A stretch of DNA of 64,000 bases, taken from contig NZ_FNNV01000016.1 of assembly GCF_900106745.1 (NCBI RefSeq), forward strand, positions 62,001 to 126,000, read 5' to 3'. Below are positions 62,065 to 64,000 of the stretch, one piece after another. The translations under genes and the position numbers were made by a program. How positions within the stretch are numbered: position 1 is the stretch's first letter; every line of letters starts with the position of its first letter. The notes beneath the pieces were generated by a model, which saw only the letters and a list, made by a program, of their open reading frames with translations, made no database searches and was not told the origin of the DNA. The DNA is from Paenibacillus sp. CF384 (lineage in GTDB: Bacteria > Bacillota > Bacilli > Paenibacillales > Paenibacillaceae).

Positions 62065-62175
62065 GCTCATTGCCTCCTAATCGATATGATGCGAATGAAT
62101 GGCAAACCGTGCTAAAGGGCGTTATAGTATGAATGGTAAAGCAACTGGATAATGGTGTAAAGGGGCGATGCCGAC

Positions 62176-62805
62176 ATGCAGTTGTTTCGGATGCGGGTGG
62201 AGTCGGAAGGCAAGAACGGATTAGCTGAATTTGTTGAAAATCATTATATAAGCTGCGGCAGACCGGGCATCGGAGACATGAGCGGATTAACTGAGGCAGA
62301 GCTGGCAGCGGCGTTAGTTGAAGGCGCTGGGCTTGATGGGTCAGAGCTGGTAAGCGAAGTCGAAGCGCATTACGCTTTCGCGCAAGTGATGCAGGACGGC
62401 GACTATATCATCGTAGGGGATAGCGATCGCATGTATCTGGGCGATCTCGGCGATTATTACTATCTCGATGACTTCGACAACGAGGCTGATCAGAGCGGGC
62501 ACCGGCGAGGTGTGACTTGGCTGCGGAGCCTGCATGGCGAGGAACTGCAGCCGGAGCTGCTTGCTTTTCTGGAGCAGGAAGGGAAGCTTGGCATGTTCGG
62601 GCGAGCGGTTAGCAAGGAGCAGCTTGAACGGCTGCTCGCGGGACAGGCGCCGGCCGGGACGAGGCTGGTCGACGAGGTAACCGTTCAGGAAGCGCTCGAT
62701 ATACTGAAAGCCGCGATGCGAAGTGAGGATGTCGAGCGGCGGGAACGGGCTGCAGTCGCGATATTGCAGTTTGCTAGGATGGAGCGGCAGGCGGCCGTAG
62801 AGTAG
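62176..62805 (+). CDS. Hypothetical protein, 209 residues
   Basis: Soluble acidic protein, not recognised. A central part (VMQDGDYIIVGDSDRMYLGDLGDYYYLDD, about residues 73-100) is tyrosine and aspartate rich; HRRGVTWLRSL follows, then a helical C-terminus with many Glu/Arg pairs. There is no signal peptide or membrane segment. ATG with AAGGGGCGATG upstream. Closely followed (25 bp) by the DUF1905 gene, so likely one operon. Confidence 0.68.
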   Translation: MQLFRMRVESEGKNGLAEFVENHYISCGRPGIGDMSGLTEAELAAALVEGAGLDGSELVSEVEAHYAFAQVMQDGDYIIVGDSDRMYLGDLGDYYYLDDFDNEADQSGHRRGVTWLRSLHGEELQPELLAFLEQEGKLGMFGRAVSKEQLERLLAGQAPAGTRLVDEVTVQEALDILKAAMRSEDVERRERAAVAILQFARMERQAAVE

Positions 62806-62830
62806 TGGATGGTAAGAGGAGGCGTAGAGT

Positions 62831-63280
62831 ATGAAATTTCGAACGGTCGTCGAGCTTGGCGGCAAGACCGCAACCGGACTTGAGGTGCCGGGTGAAGTAG
62901 TGGCGTCACTTGGGACAAGCAAGAAGCCGGCTGTTAAGGTGAAGATTGGCACTTATGTGTATCGCAGTACGGTTGCTACAATGGGCGGACGCTTCATGCT
63001 CCCGCTCAGCGCGGAGAACCGCCAAGGCGCCGGCGTTGCAGCGGGGGAAGAAATTGAAGTCGAGCTTGAACTGGATACCGAGCCGCGAGAGCTTGAAGTG
63101 CCTGAGGATTTCGTTGCTGCGCTCGGTGATGCACCGGCATCCCGCATATTCTTCGACGGATTGTCTTACAGTAACAAGCGTAGAATTGTACTTTCCATTG
63201 ACGGTGCGAAGACGGCCGAAACCAGGCAGCGGCGTATCGAGAAAGCGGTGCAGGCATTAAGCGAGAGCCGCATCCCATAG
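62831..63280 (+). CDS. DUF1905 plus YdeI/OmpD-associated domain protein
   Basis: 149-residue protein. Residues about 2-85 are DUF1905 (FRTVVELGGKTATGLEVPGEVVASL, VKVKIGTYVYRSTVATMGGRFMLPLS); the C-terminal part (LEVPEDFVAALGDAPASRIFFDGLSYSNKRRIVLSI) matches the OmpD-associated/YdeI helical domain. Function unknown across bacteria. ATG with AAGAGGAGG upstream. Downstream of the 62176 gene. Confidence 0.88.
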   Translation: MKFRTVVELGGKTATGLEVPGEVVASLGTSKKPAVKVKIGTYVYRSTVATMGGRFMLPLSAENRQGAGVAAGEEIEVELELDTEPRELEVPEDFVAALGDAPASRIFFDGLSYSNKRRIVLSIDGAKTAETRQRRIEKAVQALSESRIP

Positions 63281-63309
63281 GAACCAATTCGAGCTGCCGA
63301 GGCGTGACC

Positions 63310-64000
63310 TCAGCAGCTCTGTTTCTGATCCAGCCCGTTAATGCGCGTAAGCTTCTCGGGGTTAGAGACCATATAAACGGCTCTAATGGCGGTGAAATCC
63401 TCACTCGGTTCGAACACGAGGGCAAACGGAGGTCTATTCTCCCGCTGCAGAAGCAGTCCCTGCTGGCCACTTATCGATACATGGTGGAGCTGCCCAATTA
63501 GGGAGCCTTTGCCCGCAATCCCCTCGAAGAAAGCTTTGATCCGGCTGCGACCCAGAATAGGATGGATAGCGGCACGGACAATACCGCCGCCGTCGCTGAT
63601 CATGACCGCATCTTCGGTCAGCAGATGAATGAAGCCCTCTAATCGGCCGGTATGAATGGCTTGCGTGAACGACTGAACGAATCGTTCGACTGACGAGTCC
63701 ATGGTCCGTTCATTGCCCGTGCGCGATAAGTGTCCGATCTTCGCGGAGGCACGGCTGAAGATTTTGCGGCAGGCGGCCTCGGACTTATCCAGCATGGACG
63801 CGATGTCGGCATATTCGTAGCCGAACGATTCACGCAGCACGAAGACGGCGCGCTCCTGAGGCGTGCAGATCTGCAGGAGCACGAGCATGGCATAGCCAAG
63901 CTGCTCGTGCTGAATGACGCGGGCAAGCGGCGTATCCGCGGCCGAAGTGCCAAGCTCGATGACAGGCTCCGGCAGCCAGTGGCCGGTATAGCTCTCGCGA
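63310..64000 (-). CDS. ECF41-like RNA polymerase sigma factor with SnoaL-like C-terminal domain (5' end outside window)
   Basis: C-terminal 230 or so residues of an ECF sigma factor, reading in from the window end: sigma2 remnant YTGHWLPEPVIELG (the ECF41 linker motif YTGxWLPEP), sigma4 (LVLLQICTPQERAVFVLRESFGYEYADIASMLDKSE) and a C-terminal SnoaL/NTF2-like domain (MISDGGGIVRAAIHPILGRSRIKAFF). In ECF41/SigJ the fused domain regulates activity instead of an anti-sigma factor. The start codon is outside the window. Confidence 0.9.
   Translation of the reverse strand, partial: RESYTGHWLPEPVIELGTSAADTPLARVIQHEQLGYAMLVLLQICTPQERAVFVLRESFGYEYADIASMLDKSEAACRKIFSRASAKIGHLSRTGNERTMDSSVERFVQSFTQAIHTGRLEGFIHLLTEDAVMISDGGGIVRAAIHPILGRSRIKAFFEGIAGKGSLIGQLHHVSISGQQGLLLQRENRPPFALVFEPSEDFTAIRAVYMVSNPEKLTRINGLDQKQSC

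Overview
The window looks like chromosomal DNA from a spore-forming member of the Paenibacillaceae (Paenibacillus, Cohnella or a close relative). This rests on a three-gene GerA-type germinant receptor operon, two AraC regulators fused to siderophore-binding-like domains, ATPase-less sugar ABC importers with LacI or AraC regulators, a TPP riboswitch-controlled thiMDE operon, meso-diaminopimelate dehydrogenase, strong AGGAGG ribosome binding sites with frequent GTG and TTG starts, and many intergenic palindromic repeats. The genus is inferred, not proven. No tRNA, rRNA, IS element, prophage or CRISPR array was found.

Layout. 0-9 kb: a partial histidine kinase, a secreted protein, glutamate racemase, uridine kinase, an EmrB-type MFS pump, a Fur-box-preceded iron regulator and siderophore-binding lipoprotein, then a DUF4363/DUF421 membrane pair. 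9-15 kb: a Cys-rich protein with a strict 11-residue CX3C periodicity, a methyltransferase, an MFS transporter, a YhhN protein, a GntR regulator and a secreted tyrosine phosphatase. 15-27 kb: two sugar ABC uptake operons facing each other (plus strand with a LacI regulator and paired operators; minus strand with a divergent AraC regulator and a cre-like site), with an Eis-like acetyltransferase and a DUF4838 protein between them. 27-31 kb: a GNAT protein, a second iron regulator/lipoprotein pair with a Fur-like site, and an EamA transporter. 31-34 kb: an accessory patch with an AT-rich leucine-rich-repeat gene between twin hairpins, truncated MerR and response-regulator remnants joined at one point, and a four-box inverted repeat. 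34-37 kb: a prolyl-4-hydroxylase-like oxygenase followed by a double metallo-beta-lactamase-fold protein.

37-43.9 kb: riboswitch and thiM-thiD-thiE, a 52-bp tandem repeat array, a zinc-finger/alpha-CTD-like protein, a frameshifted BtrH-like gene, LysR/rhodanese and an APH-type kinase. 44-51 kb: the germination operon, small genes, a four-dyad array and a polysaccharide deacetylase. 51-64 kb: a heterodimeric ABC exporter, gdhA, small genes that might be spore-related, ddh, a frameshifted ABC exporter, a hydroxyacid dehydrogenase, a PhyH oxygenase, two small unknowns and an ECF41-like sigma factor cut by the window edge.

The most unusual signals are not classical genes. Intergenic elements of two unrelated sequence families share one geometry: boxes in order + + - - with start spacings of about 50, 60 and 50 bp. 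A third family repeats tandemly every 52 bp. The other standout is the 11-residue CX3C repeat protein. Both sugar operons lack an ATPase gene and both iron lipoproteins lack permeases, so these systems must draw on components encoded elsewhere.
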